From the NCBI GenBank assembly GCA_025331565.1, contig JAFREQ010000151.1, positions 124,001 to 188,000 of the forward strand: DNA of 64,000 nt. The letters run 5' to 3'. Positions within the stretch are counted from its first letter, which is position 1; the number at the start of each line of letters is the position of its first letter. This document shows positions 20,752 to 34,014 of this stretch, one piece after another. The notes beneath the pieces are model-generated. The model saw only the letters and a list, made by a program, of their open reading frames with translations, had not been told where the DNA came from and did not search any database. The translations under genes were made by a program, and so were the position numbers. This DNA is from Holacanthus passer. Its lineage: Eukaryota > Chordata > Actinopteri > Pomacanthidae.

Positions 20752-22225
20752 GAAACAATACTCAACTCTGATAAATGATCATATATTAAAAATTAAACAA
20801 AATATCCACCAGATGGCGCCAAATAAAAGCAATTAAGTGAGATGGACATTTAAAGTGAACAAATTAAATGTCATAGTTAAGATATTGAGTGAAACAATTG
20901 TCTCACTCGTAAAAAAATAAAATAGAATAATAAAATCAACTTACTTTAAAAACAAGTAGGGATTAAAACACAGCACATGCATATGAAACAAGAGTTGTAG
21001 TGCTCACAAGGCCAAGAAGAAAACAAGCAAATAATATTAATAATTCAAAAAAAGTAATGAAGTAATCACCTGTAGGCTATTTTCACAAACCCCCAATAGA
21101 TCATTTGTACAACAGCTACTGGAGATACTTCCACTGCTAATTAGTTAGGCATAGTGTTTGCAGAGATGGATGTAAACTAAAGGCAAGAAAACAAACCAAC
21201 AGTCAATAATTAATCATCTATAATAAAAGGGAGACTTGCACCCTTGGCTCCATTAAAAACCACTTAACATAACAGAAATATAACAAGGCAGTGCAACAAT
21301 GATATTGTCATACCAGAGGAAAACATTAAAAAGAATTACACTGAAGGCTTTAAACTTCATTCATGGGTCCAGCACCTCTTTAATACTTGAGCAAATTGGA
21401 GCCAAAAGGACAACAGCCTCATTAATGTCCACACAAACAATTTCAGCTTCCACACTGGATCCCAGTAAACAAATAAAGATTATTATTGTGATGTTATGAG
21501 TGCGGCAGATAGATCTCATAAAAATCAAGTTGAAGTCGTCTCAGGAGGAGATAATGTTTCCTCTGACAGACTCTGTTAAAGACACACATCCTTCATCCTG
21601 CCTCGCTCCTCTGACTGCAGACTCACCTGTGAGCGTTTGTCGACATCAGCTGGGACAATAACTCTGTTCAGGAATTAAAGGGCATCCATCTTTACCTTAA
21701 CAGACACTTGACAGTCAGTTTAATGGGGAAAAAACAGCCTGCAGACTCTGTTCAGGCGAACTGCAAATGTCTCATATACTTTCACTTTGGTGGAGAGAAG
21801 GAGAAGTAATAAGAAATGATCTGTCTTGAAAAAACTGGTTCAGTGGTTGATTGTGCAATGCTTTAGTGATATGAAGCAAACAACTACAAGTAGAGGAAGT
21901 AATATCACATTATTTACTCTCATTTCTTGACACTTACAGTGACATACATTTGCAACTAGGGGGTTGTTTTGCCCATATCTCCTTCTTATTTTTTCATTTT
22001 TTTTCATCTATAATTTCAGTTTTCCCTTTTTTACAACTGTTATCTAGGACATAGAAGTTAAGCCAGTTTAGATTAGTCTTATCTGTTGAAAACCAGATAT
22101 GAGCAACCTTTGCTTTTTGTATTTTTGCCAGTGCTCAAGATTTTTATGATGGTTTATTTCAGTACTTTTTGTTTTGTTTTATGTTGGTGACTTTTTCTTC
22201 CTCTTTCTCTTCATATGGCTGAAAA

Positions 22226-22260
22226 AAGTAAAGTAAAGTAGAGTAAAGTAAAGTAAAGTA
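22226..22260. repeat. AAAGT pentanucleotide microsatellite
   Basis: Seven tandem AAAGT-type units with one A-to-G change. Confidence 0.9.
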
Positions 22261-22734
22261 CATATAAATAAAGGATAAGAAGCATGTCTATACCCTTCTC
22301 TTTCATTCTCATCCAGTTACACTGAGACACGTTATTTTCTATGAGCTTGCAAGGTGGGTTTTAACTTTGTTCTACATTTTTTTTGAATGTAGATTTAATT
22401 GCTTTAGGTTTAAGTATGTTTTGTTTTAGGTTTTTACTTGGCTGCATCCTTTAAGTTGAAGTTACTCCCTCAGACAATATATAAGAACTAGATGGAGATT
22501 AAGAGAAGAATTAAGAGAGAATAAAACGTTAAATATGTTGTTGATAATAAAGAGCTGCAGCAGAGAATCCCAGAGGACTGACTTATTCATATAGACCTAC
22601 TGTCAGGATCTGTTGTATGAATTATCATCCAAATAATTTGTCTTAATTCCAGATAATAAGAACAGTCAAAAATGATTTTCACAACTTTTATGAATACAAC
22701 TGTAGTTCCTGTAATTGTTCACAAGAGGCGCTGT

Positions 22735-22900
22735 CTCAACCAGCTCTCTTCCGTTAGATTGAACGACGCTGATTTGTTGAGTGCGGAAGATGACGTAAGC
22801 ACGTCCGCAGCCTAGCAGCAGAAAAGACGACGTAAACAAAGCGGACGGCTACAAATCAGCTAATTAGCTCATGTTTCGTGAGTAAAATACTTAATGTGTT
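22735..22900 (+). promoter_or_regulatory. arl13b: Candidate arl13b promoter with CRE-like sites
   Basis: Two ACGTAA-type CRE-like words, TGACGTAAGC at 22791 and GACGTAAAC at 22828, lie in a locally CpG-rich patch 400-500 bases before the arl13b start codon. GTCCGC at 22803 and GCGGAC at 22841 are inverted copies. A strong GTGAGTAA donor at about 22878 could end a noncoding first exon. I could not find a convincing RFX X-box, which a ciliary gene might be expected to have. Confidence 0.4.
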
Positions 22901-23295
22901 AATGAATTCGGCTTTATATGAAAACATGTTTTAGTTTACGGGTGTGAACAGTTTTTATTTGTGCGGTTACAGGCTCACTCGTGTGCTGAGAGTGAAACTA
23001 AACGAGTTAACAAGTCATCGCTAGCTACATTAGCATTAGCTAACCTTCGATAACGGGACGCAGATTTTTCTGTCTCTGTCCATTGATGTGATCTGAAATA
23101 TCGCTTATTGATCACACATGTTATCCGTCACCTTATTCATGAGATCATCTCAAACGCTGGTAACTGTCATGAGTTAGCTCGACATGTAGCTGATGTAACA
23201 GTGGGTGAGGATCAGCTGTTGAAACAGGGCTGATAGAGGAGGGACGCTCCTGGCTCCATGACCACTTGACTGCAGTCATCTGGACTCGGACTGAA

Positions 23296-26200
23296 ATGTT
23301 TAGCCTGATGGCGAATTGCTGCAACTGGCTGAAACGCTGGCGAGAGCCTGCAAGGTAAGTTAGATCATGTTAAAATGCCAAAGTCCTTCATCCCGCTGCC
23401 TTAATGTTAATCATTCAGCTCAAATCAGTTTTTTTCAGTAGTTTGGAAGAATCTGATTTATCACCTGTATAAATGCAGGTTTTTGTTACACGACTGATTG
23501 ATGCTTTCAGTCTCCCCTTTTCCATTATTATAATCCACTTTTTTACACAACATACTAAAATAGAACCACTGACAGATCAGACAGATTTAAATTCAGTGGA
23601 ATTCGACCTGAGTAATTTTGTTTTATGAAATACTGCCTGTATTTAATTATAATCTGAAGTGACTGATGTGCTAGATGGTAGAAAACTCCAAATATTATTA
23701 GAGCTGAATCACTTAGTTGATTAATCATTGAGTTGATGGACAGAAAGATAAATGATTTTGATCATCAAATTAGCTTCTGATTAAGTCATTTGTCAAGCAA
23801 AAATGGCAAATATTCTCTGGTTCCTGTGTCTTTGCTAAGAGGATTTGCTGCTTTTCTGTGCTTTAATTGTGAATCAAATACCTTTTATCAGTGGAAGACA
23901 CACCCCTTGGTTTTGGGAAATTGTGATGGGCTTTTTTCTCTGTTGCCTTATTGTTGAAAAGCCTTGTCTTGCCTATTATCAGACATTTTATTGAGTAGAC
24001 AGTTTATCAATTAATCAGATTAATCAAGAATATATTTGGTAGATTAAATGATAATATAAATAATCACATAAGCACTTTATTTCAAACACTCATCTTGAGT
24101 TGGAAATGACACACTGTTCTTGCTCTCTTCCTCTCAATGATCATGCCTTAAGCCTGCTGACATTATTCTCAGTACTTTGTAGCTGAGCGTCCCTTTGCGA
24201 CTGGATACAGAGCATGTAAAACACTGATCATGAAGCAGGAGGACCAGCGAAATGTAATTGTGAGTGCTTAACCCACGTGGTACCTGTGAGGCATCTGATC
24301 CGTAGGACTTAGTCAGAAATCCTCACCTAATCCAACAGCCAGGTCTGTTCAGTGGGTCTCTTCCTCTCGGCCTGTTGCTGTGAGGGGTTTGTAGCAGCGA
24401 GGACAAAGGGTTATGGGTTAGCGTACAGGGAGCCGACCGTGTCTCACCGTTTTGGAGGTTTACACCAAACGGCTGCCCTGATGAAGGCCAGCTGGCTCCA
24501 GAGGACGGTTAGATGGATAGTGCGGTTGATGTCTTTTCGGCGCAAGTGTCAAAGTTAAGTATGCAACCCGGAGACAAAGCCGGGTTGTGTTTATGTGTAC
24601 GATTATGCCCTCTAAGGTCCTTTGCAGTGCGTGTTTACTCAGTGGACTCAATTATTTTCTGTGTTTTGGTCCTTTTCCTTCTAGGCAACATTTAGTGCCA
24701 GGAGCCATAATGCAAACCTAAAGATTTACACGATTGCGGTCTTGATTACAGCATAAGAATCCCCTGAAATCATTCTTCAAGGGGCTAAATTTCTGGCTGT
24801 TTCTTTGAAGTGTTCATTCAAAAAGGGGCTCCAGATTCTTCATTATTATTATCAGAGCAATTATGTCTTAAAAGGTAAGCTGTTTCTTATTCGACAGGTT
24901 AGTTGGGGCTAAACATAGTCAGACTGTGTTTATGCCTCTGTTTGTGCAAAAGTGTATGACAGTATGGTGCAACGCTTGCATTGCTTTCTGCAAATTTTGT
25001 TAGACTTGCATATTAAAATTCCCACTCAGATATTAACTTTGCATTGGTAAGATATTTGGACGATTGAGCAACTTGGTGACAGTTGTTATCTTCCCAACTT
25101 ACTGCCCAGGTGTGTGCATGCATGCTTGCAGAGATGATTGTGTGTCTTCTGTTCTGTCTTCACTTTTCTAAGTCTCATTATAAATGTATTGAAATATGTA
25201 ACAGTTAATTGTTTCTGGGGAAACAGAACACAGAGAAAACATAAAATATTATTAGAAAAACCAGCAGCACTAATATTGCCTTGAGCAAATACCCTGTATC
25301 TTTGTCTCATTTTATTTGCGTTACCCGACTGACGTAACTGTTGCTGACTCACTGTGCAGATCTCTGATTGCATTGGTCATTCAGATTATTAATTGGCTTA
25401 TCTGTGCCCCCAAATGCGTCATGAGACCTAATGCCAGCTAATGTCACTCATGTGGTATGCGGGGCACAATAGACGGCATCACATGGTTCAGATGAAACTG
25501 ATAGTGATTTCTGTGCACATGTGTATTCATTGTTTCCCTTTCTCTCCAACAGGAAAGTAACTCTGGTTATGGTGGGACTGGATAATGCAGGGAAGACAGC
25601 CACAGTACGAGGAATCCAAGGAGGTTAGGACTGTTTGTTCTATGTGTTAATAATGTATATTTAGTGTTTTGCACATTTTTTTGTTTTAAAACAGTCTGTG
25701 TAAATAATAGAAAAGTTGAGGTTGTAAACCATGTTCTCCATCTTGTGTGCTCTGAATAAAGCGCCTCATTTTGTCTTCTGTTTAGTGTTTATCATCATGT
25801 ATATTTCACGTCATACTGCTTGATGGTTATGCCTTGCTGCTTTTATATTTTATCACTGCTGATACATTTTTAAAAAATGTCTCTGCTAACAGGATTTGTG
25901 TTTGCTATTTTCTTCAGATAACCCCCAGGATGTGGCCCCCACTGTGGGGTTTTCCAAGGTGGACCTGAAGCAGGGCAAGTTCGAGGTGACCATCTTTGAC
26001 CTGGGCGGCGGAAAGAGAATCCGAGGCATCTGGAAAAACTACTACTCAGAGTCGCACGGCGTGGTGTTTGTGGTGGACTCCAGCGACGTCCAGAGGATCC
26101 AGGAGACGCGGGAGACCATGGCCGAGGTCCTCCAGCACCCGCGCATCGCAGGGAAACCTGTGTTAGTGTGAGTGCTCTTCACCCAAGGCTAAAAAATCTA

Positions 26201-29200
26201 AAACTTGTATATTCTAAATGTGGGTAAAGGTGTGGAGAGAATGGAAAAACAGACTGACAATTGAAAGCATAGATGAGGAGATAATAGAGAATTTGCCTGA
26301 CCTAAAAGTCTGAGCTCTGGGTCCAATTTGTTGACGAGTACGTGCACTGCAAGTTGATTCCTGCAGGCATCTGCTTAATCAGTAATCAGGGCACAAAGCA
26401 CAGGTTGAGGCACAGAGAGTTGAATGTATTTTTCCAGGTATGCGGAGTATTCAAATCAACAATTCACAATCAGTGCAGAGTCACATTTCCATACGATTTC
26501 CATACGATTTCCAGCCATTATAACTACATGCTTTGCAAAGATTGAATTTCATAATTGTCCTTGTAACTACTTTACTTGTCTTTTCAAAGCTTGGGTGACT
26601 TGTTCATCCTCAGAGCTGGTCTATTCAAGTCACAGGAGAGCGATTGCACTTTTTTTTATGCCTTTTATTCCTCTCTGCTTTCAGACTTGCCAACAAACAG
26701 GACCAGGAGGGAGCGCTGGCTGAAGCAGACATCATTGAGAACCTGTCGTTAGAAAAGCTTGTCAACGAGAACAAGTGTCTGTGTCAGATCGTGAGTGTTT
26801 CTGCACCTGTTGTGAAAACGCACTTGAATGACATTGAGGGCCTTTGGTTTAACTGTGGTTTTGCCATATATGGACAAAGAGCAGAGAACAGTTCATTCTC
26901 CTTCTTTAGCATAGGACAGCTAATGACAGCATGTAGTCTGGTTGCTGCTTTCATCCAAAGCATCCAGCAAAATCTCGCTCATATTTTGTATGTCTCATCT
27001 CCCAAATGTTCTTCCGCAGGAGCCGTGCTCTGCCGTTCTGGGCTATGGCAAAAAGGTCGACAAATCCATCAAGAAGGGCCTGAAGTGGCTCCTCAACAAC
27101 ATCGCCAAAGACTATGAGGCCATTACTGAGCGCGTGCAGAAGGACACGGCCGAGCAGCGCGCTCAGGAGGAGCAGGACAAGAAGGAGAGGGCGGAACGAG
27201 TGCGGCGGATACGAGAGGAGAGGTGAGGCCAGGAGGATAACACATGGACTGTAATAAATAAGTGGAAACAAGTTCACAAATTAGCTCAGGTTGCAACAAT
27301 CAAACCTAACTGCAAAACTGTTTAAGCACTGTTGTAATAGAAACAATAAGTTTTGTGGAATATAAAAATGTCAAAGCAGAAAGAAATGTGTCTTGGGAAA
27401 GATGAAGGAGAGAGAATATTGCCGAGAATAGTGGAATAGTAAATGATGCGAGACACTAGTGGAAATGTCAAAATGCTAAAGATGGCAAAGTCTCTGTCTG
27501 CACAATACTTTCAAAACATTCATTCAACCTTGCTCTCTTGCCCCGAAGTAACATTAAGAAAATATTATTCGAAAAAGAGAGAACTCCCACTGAAAACTCA
27601 ATTTGTACAAATGCACGCTGTAATTAAATCTGACCTCAGATCAATATTTCTAAATGTAACATTTTCGCCAAGGAGGGGCGTAGCAGGGAGGACAAAGGGT
27701 TATGGGTTTGTGTTCATCATGTTTGAGGGGTTCATTATGTGGAAAGGTTAACGTTTTGTTCTGTCCACAGAGAACGACAGGAGCGAGAAGAGGCAGAACG
27801 TGAGGGCAGGCAGATCCAGGAAGAGGACCCCGACGATGAGAACATGCCCAGCCCCTTCCAGCCAATCAGCAACGTGATCTCTGAGGTGCGTGAAATTGTT
27901 TGAGACTTTCAGTTGACGCTGAAGTTTTATGTTGCAAAGAGCTCTGGAAAGATCGCCTTTGGCTTTCATGTCCCTTTCAGAACGAGGATAAAGAAAGGGA
28001 GAGGAAGAGGCAAAGAGAGCTGCAGGAGGCCCGGATCAACAGCCCGAAGGCGGATGCTGATCAAGAGGAAGAGGAATATGAGGATGATGAAGAGCCAGAC
28101 GACACGAGGCAAACGCCGGAAAATGGCAACTCAGGTGAGTGATGGATCTTTGAAACCACCTCAAAGCTCAACAGTTGTAGTTTAGTTTACTGTATGCAGT
28201 CTAATGGGTGAGAATAGCTGTCAAATGTGTCTCTGCTTGATCAGATAAAACCCCATGAGTTCAATAACTTGGCAAACAGCTCAGCACTTTTCTAAAATAT
28301 GCCTTTTGCCAACATGTGTTTATTTAGTTACATAAAAAATGATTATCTAGATGTGAGGGCAGCGAGACCCTTTTGAAGAGTCTTTCCTCGCAGCTTGTGC
28401 TTCAGCTTCGCACCATATGGGGGAAAAAAGTCAGAGCTTGTAAATAAATAGAAAGCAAGATATTAAATCTGTTTTCACTTTGGAAGCAAATGATTAAACA
28501 AACGTCCGGAGAGTGCGACAAATATTTGTCTGAGATATCTCAAAATTGAAAAAAAAAAGAGATATCCAGTGAAATTAAGCGTCTGTCTGATATGTATCGG
28601 CTGTTTCCTCTCTCAGCTGAGAGTAATGAATATCTGATAGATAAAGAAAATTACAGGATAAATTAATATGGCAGTGGGCAGCAGTTACAATCTGGTCTAG
28701 TGATGAAATGTTCAGGCTTATTTAAGAAAACCTTTTTTATAGTCCTTTAACTCCTGGGTCAAAAACATCTCTGTACTTATTACAGCCACAACGGGTGAGC
28801 AGGACAAAAAGAAGACGAGGAAGCTGCACCTGAAGAGGAAGCACAGGGTGGACCCGCTGAGGACGGAGGACGGGCCGGCAGAGAGCCCCACCCCTCCACC
28901 TCCTCCAGGTCAGTCTGAGCAGTTACAGTACAGTTTTTCCGTAGCTCTGTTCAGTCCTTAAAAAGACTTTTGTAGCTTCTAACTGAATCTCTGTGGTTTG
29001 GAGTAAACCAGATTCCACTTCTGGTTTGAAGAGGGAGCCTGATTTTTTTTTTTCCACATTTGTCCTGATCGCTCTTTCTTTATTTCTTTTAGTGGGATGG
29101 GCCACACCCAAAGTTTCTAGGCTGCCAAAACTAGAGCCGCTCGGGGACTCGAGACATTCTGGTAAAGATGCCCGTGAAGTCCAGTCACTCTTCATCCGTT

Positions 29201-29926
29201 AACGCTATTTAATTTCATGCATTCTTTCCTTTTATTACATGGCCAAATCAGCCGTTCACTTTCTCACTAACCTGGTCTTTGTGTGGACTAAGTGTCGTGG
29301 CACTGAATCAGTGTTTCCTTTCTGTGTGGGATCCATATTTTGGATTTTATTTTTAAAATTTCTAGCACACATGTCAGTTTTTTTCTTTTATGGCTTCATC
29401 ATAAAGAATGAACATACTTATTGTAAACAGCAGCAGTGTGTTAGTTTTTCTCAGGTTTGTCAGTCTCACAGCAGTAGTGGTGAATTTGTCAGTGTGGTGT
29501 TGCAGAGGAAACACTGAACTCTGCCTTAAGATGTGTGCTGACTGTTAATTAGTGTCCCACATCACTGTCTTTCTCTCCTCCTGCATCTCACCAGGCATAT
29601 GTTTGAATGTGTGTGGATCCTTCATGGTGGCAGGCATCCTAATCAACTCAAAGGCTTGTCTGTGTATTCACCCACATTTCTCCCCCAGTCTACGTCTCCC
29701 ATCTACCTCTGTGCAGCCACGGCTGATGTCTCTCTTTTTGCTTGTATTCTTGTAGCTAGAGCTCTAATTGACAGTGTTTTTATTTTAGGGCTCCGTGGAT
29801 GTAGTTTACTAACGTAGTCGAACCTTTTTTTTCCCCATCCCCTCCACAGAATTTTACAAGAAGCCTCTCCCGCCCGTTGCGAACAGGCCGCGGCCTAACG
29901 GCGACGCTCATGACGTCATTTTTTAA
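23296..29926 (+). CDS. arl13b: ARL13B, ciliary ADP-ribosylation-factor-like GTPase
   Basis: Ten coding exons: 23296-23354, 25553-25623, 25918-26167, 26685-26790, 27020-27222, 27771-27885, 27981-28134, 28786-28908, 29093-29161, 29850-29926. They give 1227 nt, 408 aa (human 428). ARL13B sits in the ciliary membrane, activates ARL3 and supports Hedgehog signalling; defects cause Joubert syndrome. MFSLMANCC carries the palmitoylated Cys8/Cys9. GLDNAGKT (28-35) is G1, NKQD (130-133) is G4. G3 reads DLGGG instead of the usual Gln, as in the ARL13B family. Arg79, a Joubert position, is intact. A charged coiled-coil (about 190-240) is followed by an acidic region, the ciliary targeting RVDP at 340-343, a PPPPP run and the end PNGDAHDVIF. 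Every splice phase agrees. Confidence 0.96.
23701..24060 (+). repeat. GCTGCAAC/AGCTGAATC-family MITE, long degenerate copy
   Basis: Starts AGAGCTGAATCACTTAGTTG, includes AATATTCTCTGGTTCCTGTG and AGGATTTGCTGCTTTTCTGT, and ends with AATCAGATTAATCAAGAATA-type sequence. It serves as the comparison for the interrupted copy at 18735-19266. Confidence 0.75.
24391..24419 (+). repeat. 29-bp segment shared with arl13b intron 5 (copy 1)
   Basis: GAGGACAAAGGGTTATGGGT and flanking bases match 27680-27708 at 28 of 29 positions. No transposon was recognised around either copy. Confidence 0.8.
27680..27708 (+). repeat. 29-bp segment shared with arl13b intron 1 (copy 2)
   Basis: Second copy of the segment at 24391-24419, on the same strand, about 60 bases before the acceptor of coding exon 6. 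Confidence 0.8.
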
Positions 29927-30410
29927 CCTCCCTTTACTGATTGAGCTCCTCCAATCACGGCTCTCCCCTTTTTGCTTTCTGTCTCAAGCGAGCGGTGTGT
30001 AGACAACCAAACACAGAGACACTGCAGACAGGCGAATCGCGGCGCGGGAGCCGGCGAGCTCGACGGGACACGAAACACAGGAGCAACATGGGATGTGAAG
30101 TCCTGCTCAGAAGCTGATATCTGATTTCATAAACTGACACAATTCAGTGTGAAACCTTGAACCCGCCCGAACGGATTTTATATCAAGTTCTCACTCAACA
30201 AAAGCACGTTTTGTGCTGAACTCTTTCCACAACTGTAGACGAAAATTTTTTATTGTTAATATCAGTGTTAGACAGTGTGGACTCCATTTGTCCAACTGAA
30301 ATGCTTTTAATTGACAACGAATGTAAATATGTATAACCTTACATATGTTTGTCTGTTACTGAAATATGGATTTGTATGGCGGTGCCATTAAAAACACCCA
30401 CATTCATTTA
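29927..30410 (+). other. arl13b: arl13b 3' UTR with ATTAAA signal
   Basis: Non-coding sequence follows the stop. ATTAAA at 30387-30392, followed by a T-rich segment around 30405, is the best poly(A) signal. The UTR is therefore about 0.48 kb. Confidence 0.6.
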
Positions 30411-33400
30411 TTTTTGCACCTTTAGTTTTGTAGTGTAAACAAAGGTGTATTTGATAGTAAAGGTCTTAAGTGGCTTTACACAGCTGAGTGCTTTAAGTAT
30501 GACCTTTATAAAGTCTGAAACATTTCCCTTTTTACAACAGCCGTGTGAAACGAGGATGAGTCACAGCTCGAGGTCGAGGAAATTGTGGAGAAACGGGTGA
30601 ATTGTGGGTGTAATTTGCTGCACCACGCTTGGAAAAGTGTTACACTACATCATGATTGTTAATTGGTCCATTTTAGTTATGAATATCTTGACATTTCTCT
30701 TAAATACTGTACGAGTTTTTACGGCCACGGAAAGAAAAAGACTGATTGGTTAAATCTGTAATAGGGAACATTTTTTGTCTCTTGCCAGCAGCATCATAAA
30801 GGATCTTTTTATTTATTGTTAAAAATGTAAACATGAAATTATGTTTGTCTTTATTTGTCTACAGGGCTACAGACTTTCTACGCATTCTGCTGTTTACACT
30901 GTGTATCTGTTTTTAAAGTGATATTTCTCTTGAGGCAGGAATCAGCCTCAGTCTTGCTGCCTCTCAGGTGGCCCTGAGATGTGAGCCAGCACTGTTGTTG
31001 TTCCAGCTTTCCTCGCTCTGTCTTCTGCACCCATTCTCACTTTGAAAATAGCTTAAAATAGCTAAAATTGCATCTCAAAAAGCACAAATCTGAAAAAACT
31101 CCCTGACTTGGAACACTCCTTCGCCCCAGTTAAGTTTGTGAGTGTTGGAAGAGTTTGCAGCAGGACGATGAGGGAGGAGAAAGTATCACTACACCGACAC
31201 CTGGAACAGCCAGTATTGGGTCAGAACACATGAGAGTACGTGTAGCAAAAGGAAGCACATGAAATATCACTTTAAAACTACAATATTATATTTCAAATCT
31301 ATAGTACAACACTCACTCTCTTCTTAATGAGCTAGATGTTTGAAAAAAATATTTTTTCTACCCAGTTTGAATTTTATAACCGCACAATTAAAGATGTTTT
31401 AAATATATTCTTGACTCGGTTTGTTTTTCTGTTCGCGGCGTTTCTTCATTCCGAGCAGCTGCCGCTCGATTGGAAATATACTGTTTGTTGCTGTGGAGCG
31501 TTTGTGCTTTATTTTTGGCTCAACATGAACATCAGTTGGTTCATCAGCCAGCACCTGCTCAGCATACACCTGTATCTGTTTGTCACCGCTGATGTTTATT
31601 CAGGATTTTTGGTAATGGATCCCACACAGTTGCTGTAATTTTGCAGTCAGGTTTTCTAATTTGAGGACTAAGGTTATGTCACTGTACAGTACTATAGACA
31701 TAGATTACATGTAGCACCTGTTACTATACATTACAGGTGAGCTTTTGCTAAGTCCCGCCCCTGGAACAGAGCTTGTCCAATCATAGCAGCCTAATGAGGC
31801 AGACAGGAGTATCCTAGCAAGCTATGAATTTCTCCACTTGTTGAAACTTTGACCATGAAGCTCTGATATGGTTTCAGTTTGGGAGAGTTATTCTTATTAA
31901 ATCACCTCCACTAAAGTTAAAACATGAGCGAAAAGGCTGCTAATTTTAAATGGTAAATCTGCAATTTTATTATTATTAACTTAATAAGGTGCATTGGCAA
32001 AAAGGCAAAACAATAAGAAGCTAAAGATGCGTGCACACAGAATGACTGCTCTAAAGATGTTTTACTGAGACCAACTATGATGTTTTTATATTATGTCTTT
32101 AAATCTGAAGTAACCAAATGTTCGACATGTCAATCAGCCATCAATGAAAAATGCTAAATACGTGGGTGAGATGTCAAAAACAACATATTTTTGACAACAA
32201 CTAACTAAAAATGTCCTTATGGCCGTGTAATATAATCAAACAACGGAAGCTGTAAAGAAGTGACACCTCCTAAAATGATAGATAAGACAAATGGGGAAAA
32301 ATACAACTTCTTTAAAGGCTGGCAGGCGATTTAAGTCTTGTTGACACATTAATTACACATTTCCAAAAGTGCTGATGAGAGTGGGCTGACCTCATCTTCT
32401 GTATTACTAATTTATTGAGAGGCGTCGGGGAGAGAAAAGGATTTTATTAGAACTAAAAAGAGGAAAATGTTCTTGAATATGACAATTTGGAAATGAGCTT
32501 CTGCAATCTGCTCTCCTCTAAAAATAGTTGTTTTTGCTGTTTCCATATCCTCATTTAGACATTGTCAAACATCTGTTAGCAGCGTCTACAGGCCGTGTCA
32601 CTTGCAACCAGAACATTGCAATAATGTGCTGTCTCATTACCGTTCCCCCTGTTGTGGAAATGCAGACAGGCTCCATTTAAGTGAGCGATGTCATGACGCC
32701 GGAGCTGAAAATTCGTTGCGATGATGCTGTGTCCTGCAGGACGGGGACGGCAGATGCACCGGTGCCCTTAAGCAGATCCTTCCAAACATCAATCCCCTCC
32801 TCATTATGCTTACACTGTTTGAAATCAATCTGTTACGTCCGGCCCATTCCAGGAGCCATTCTGTGATGAAGTGCTGTAATTTACTTCCTTCCCCCCTTTC
32901 AGAATCTGCTCGTCTGCATCTGTTTTAGATACTGATTTTCTAACATAACCCAGAATGCCTTTCAGCTAAACCCTGAGAGTCTAAAGAGACAAGTTTAAAG
33001 TAAGGAGAAGTTGTCATGAATGTTACTTTCATGTGGCCTATACAACTGTTAAAATTACAAAAATGCTCCAAGTTGCAAAAGCTGGAGGATTATAAAAAGA
33101 GGCTGCATTGCATTTTAGGCTATTGAGGATTTTGTCAGTGGAGAAATTGGTATCGCTTCCTCTTCTACAATAGATGTGTCTGCGCATTGTTGTGCAAATG
33201 TAGGTGCAGAGTTTGATCGTATAAAAATGTTCTGCTATCAAACTCCTTTGTGGCGGCGTTGGAAATATATCAGTTTGACATCAACTTTATTCTGTGAGTC
33301 TTAAGTAAACACAGAGGAAAGTTTTTTTTTACTTTTAAAGCCAGTTGCTCACTTTGCACAGACTCTGCAGCATTTATAGATGGATGACATATTGAAGGCA

Positions 33401-34014
33401 AAAACTAAACAGCATAATGAAGGTAGATGCTTGAGTATGAAAATGATGGTATGACCTCATCAGATCTCAACCCAATTGTCAAGTCAAGTCATTTTTTATA
33501 TGACCCCAAATCCGCAAAATCCTCAGAGGTTAAAGTAGATACATATATGCTACTAAATCTCATGTTAGAAGAATTACTGCAGTTATATATTATAAATCAT
33601 TGAGTCATCTTTGGTGCACAATGTTGTGTTGTGTCCTGCATTTTGTTCTGTTTATTCCAGACAAACCTGCTGCTGCTCGAAGCATAAAACGCACCACTTC
33701 CCGTCGGCCGGAGCATTTTTCCCGGGGAATGACCCCCAGCAGCCGGCACCGAGCGTTTAAAACAGCAAACATAAAAGCTTTCATGAGCAGGGAATAGACT
33801 GAATCACTATTGTGTTAAATCACTTGGCTTCAGCGAGCAGCCAAAGGGCCGTGAGCTGAGAGGAAATGTTTTTGGGCAGTTGTGCTGTTGCCAGTCGAGC
33901 GACCATTCATCTGAAAATGTTGAATGTAGCATGTTGGATTTGGTCACATATAACGCTCTGCTGCTGCACCAAATGTTTATGAATCATAGGCGCAATTTTC
34001 CGGCTGAACAAGTA

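Larger units (their letters stand above)
20592..22730. other. Intergenic stretch between ggact and arl13b
   Basis: AT-rich sequence with microsatellites and no recognised gene. A CTCF-like word, CCACCAGATGGCGCC, is at 20806-20820. Short open frames here show no recognisable protein. Confidence 0.6.
23355..25552 (+). other. arl13b intron 1
   Basis: 2.2 kb without a coding signal. It contains a long, old copy of the GCTGCAAC-type element (23701-24060). It also contains a 29-bp segment at 24391-24419 that reappears in intron 5. Confidence 0.7.

Noticed and set aside
29162..29202. Longer arl13b exon 9 ending in a short alternative tail
   Set aside because: Read-through of the GTAAAG donor adds 13 residues and a stop, losing the conserved C-terminus. 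This looks like ordinary intron sequence.
31336..31638. 100-codon frame with hydrophobic segments
   Set aside because: AT-rich DNA easily gives Phe/Leu-rich frames. There is no family resemblance, splice context or promoter signal.
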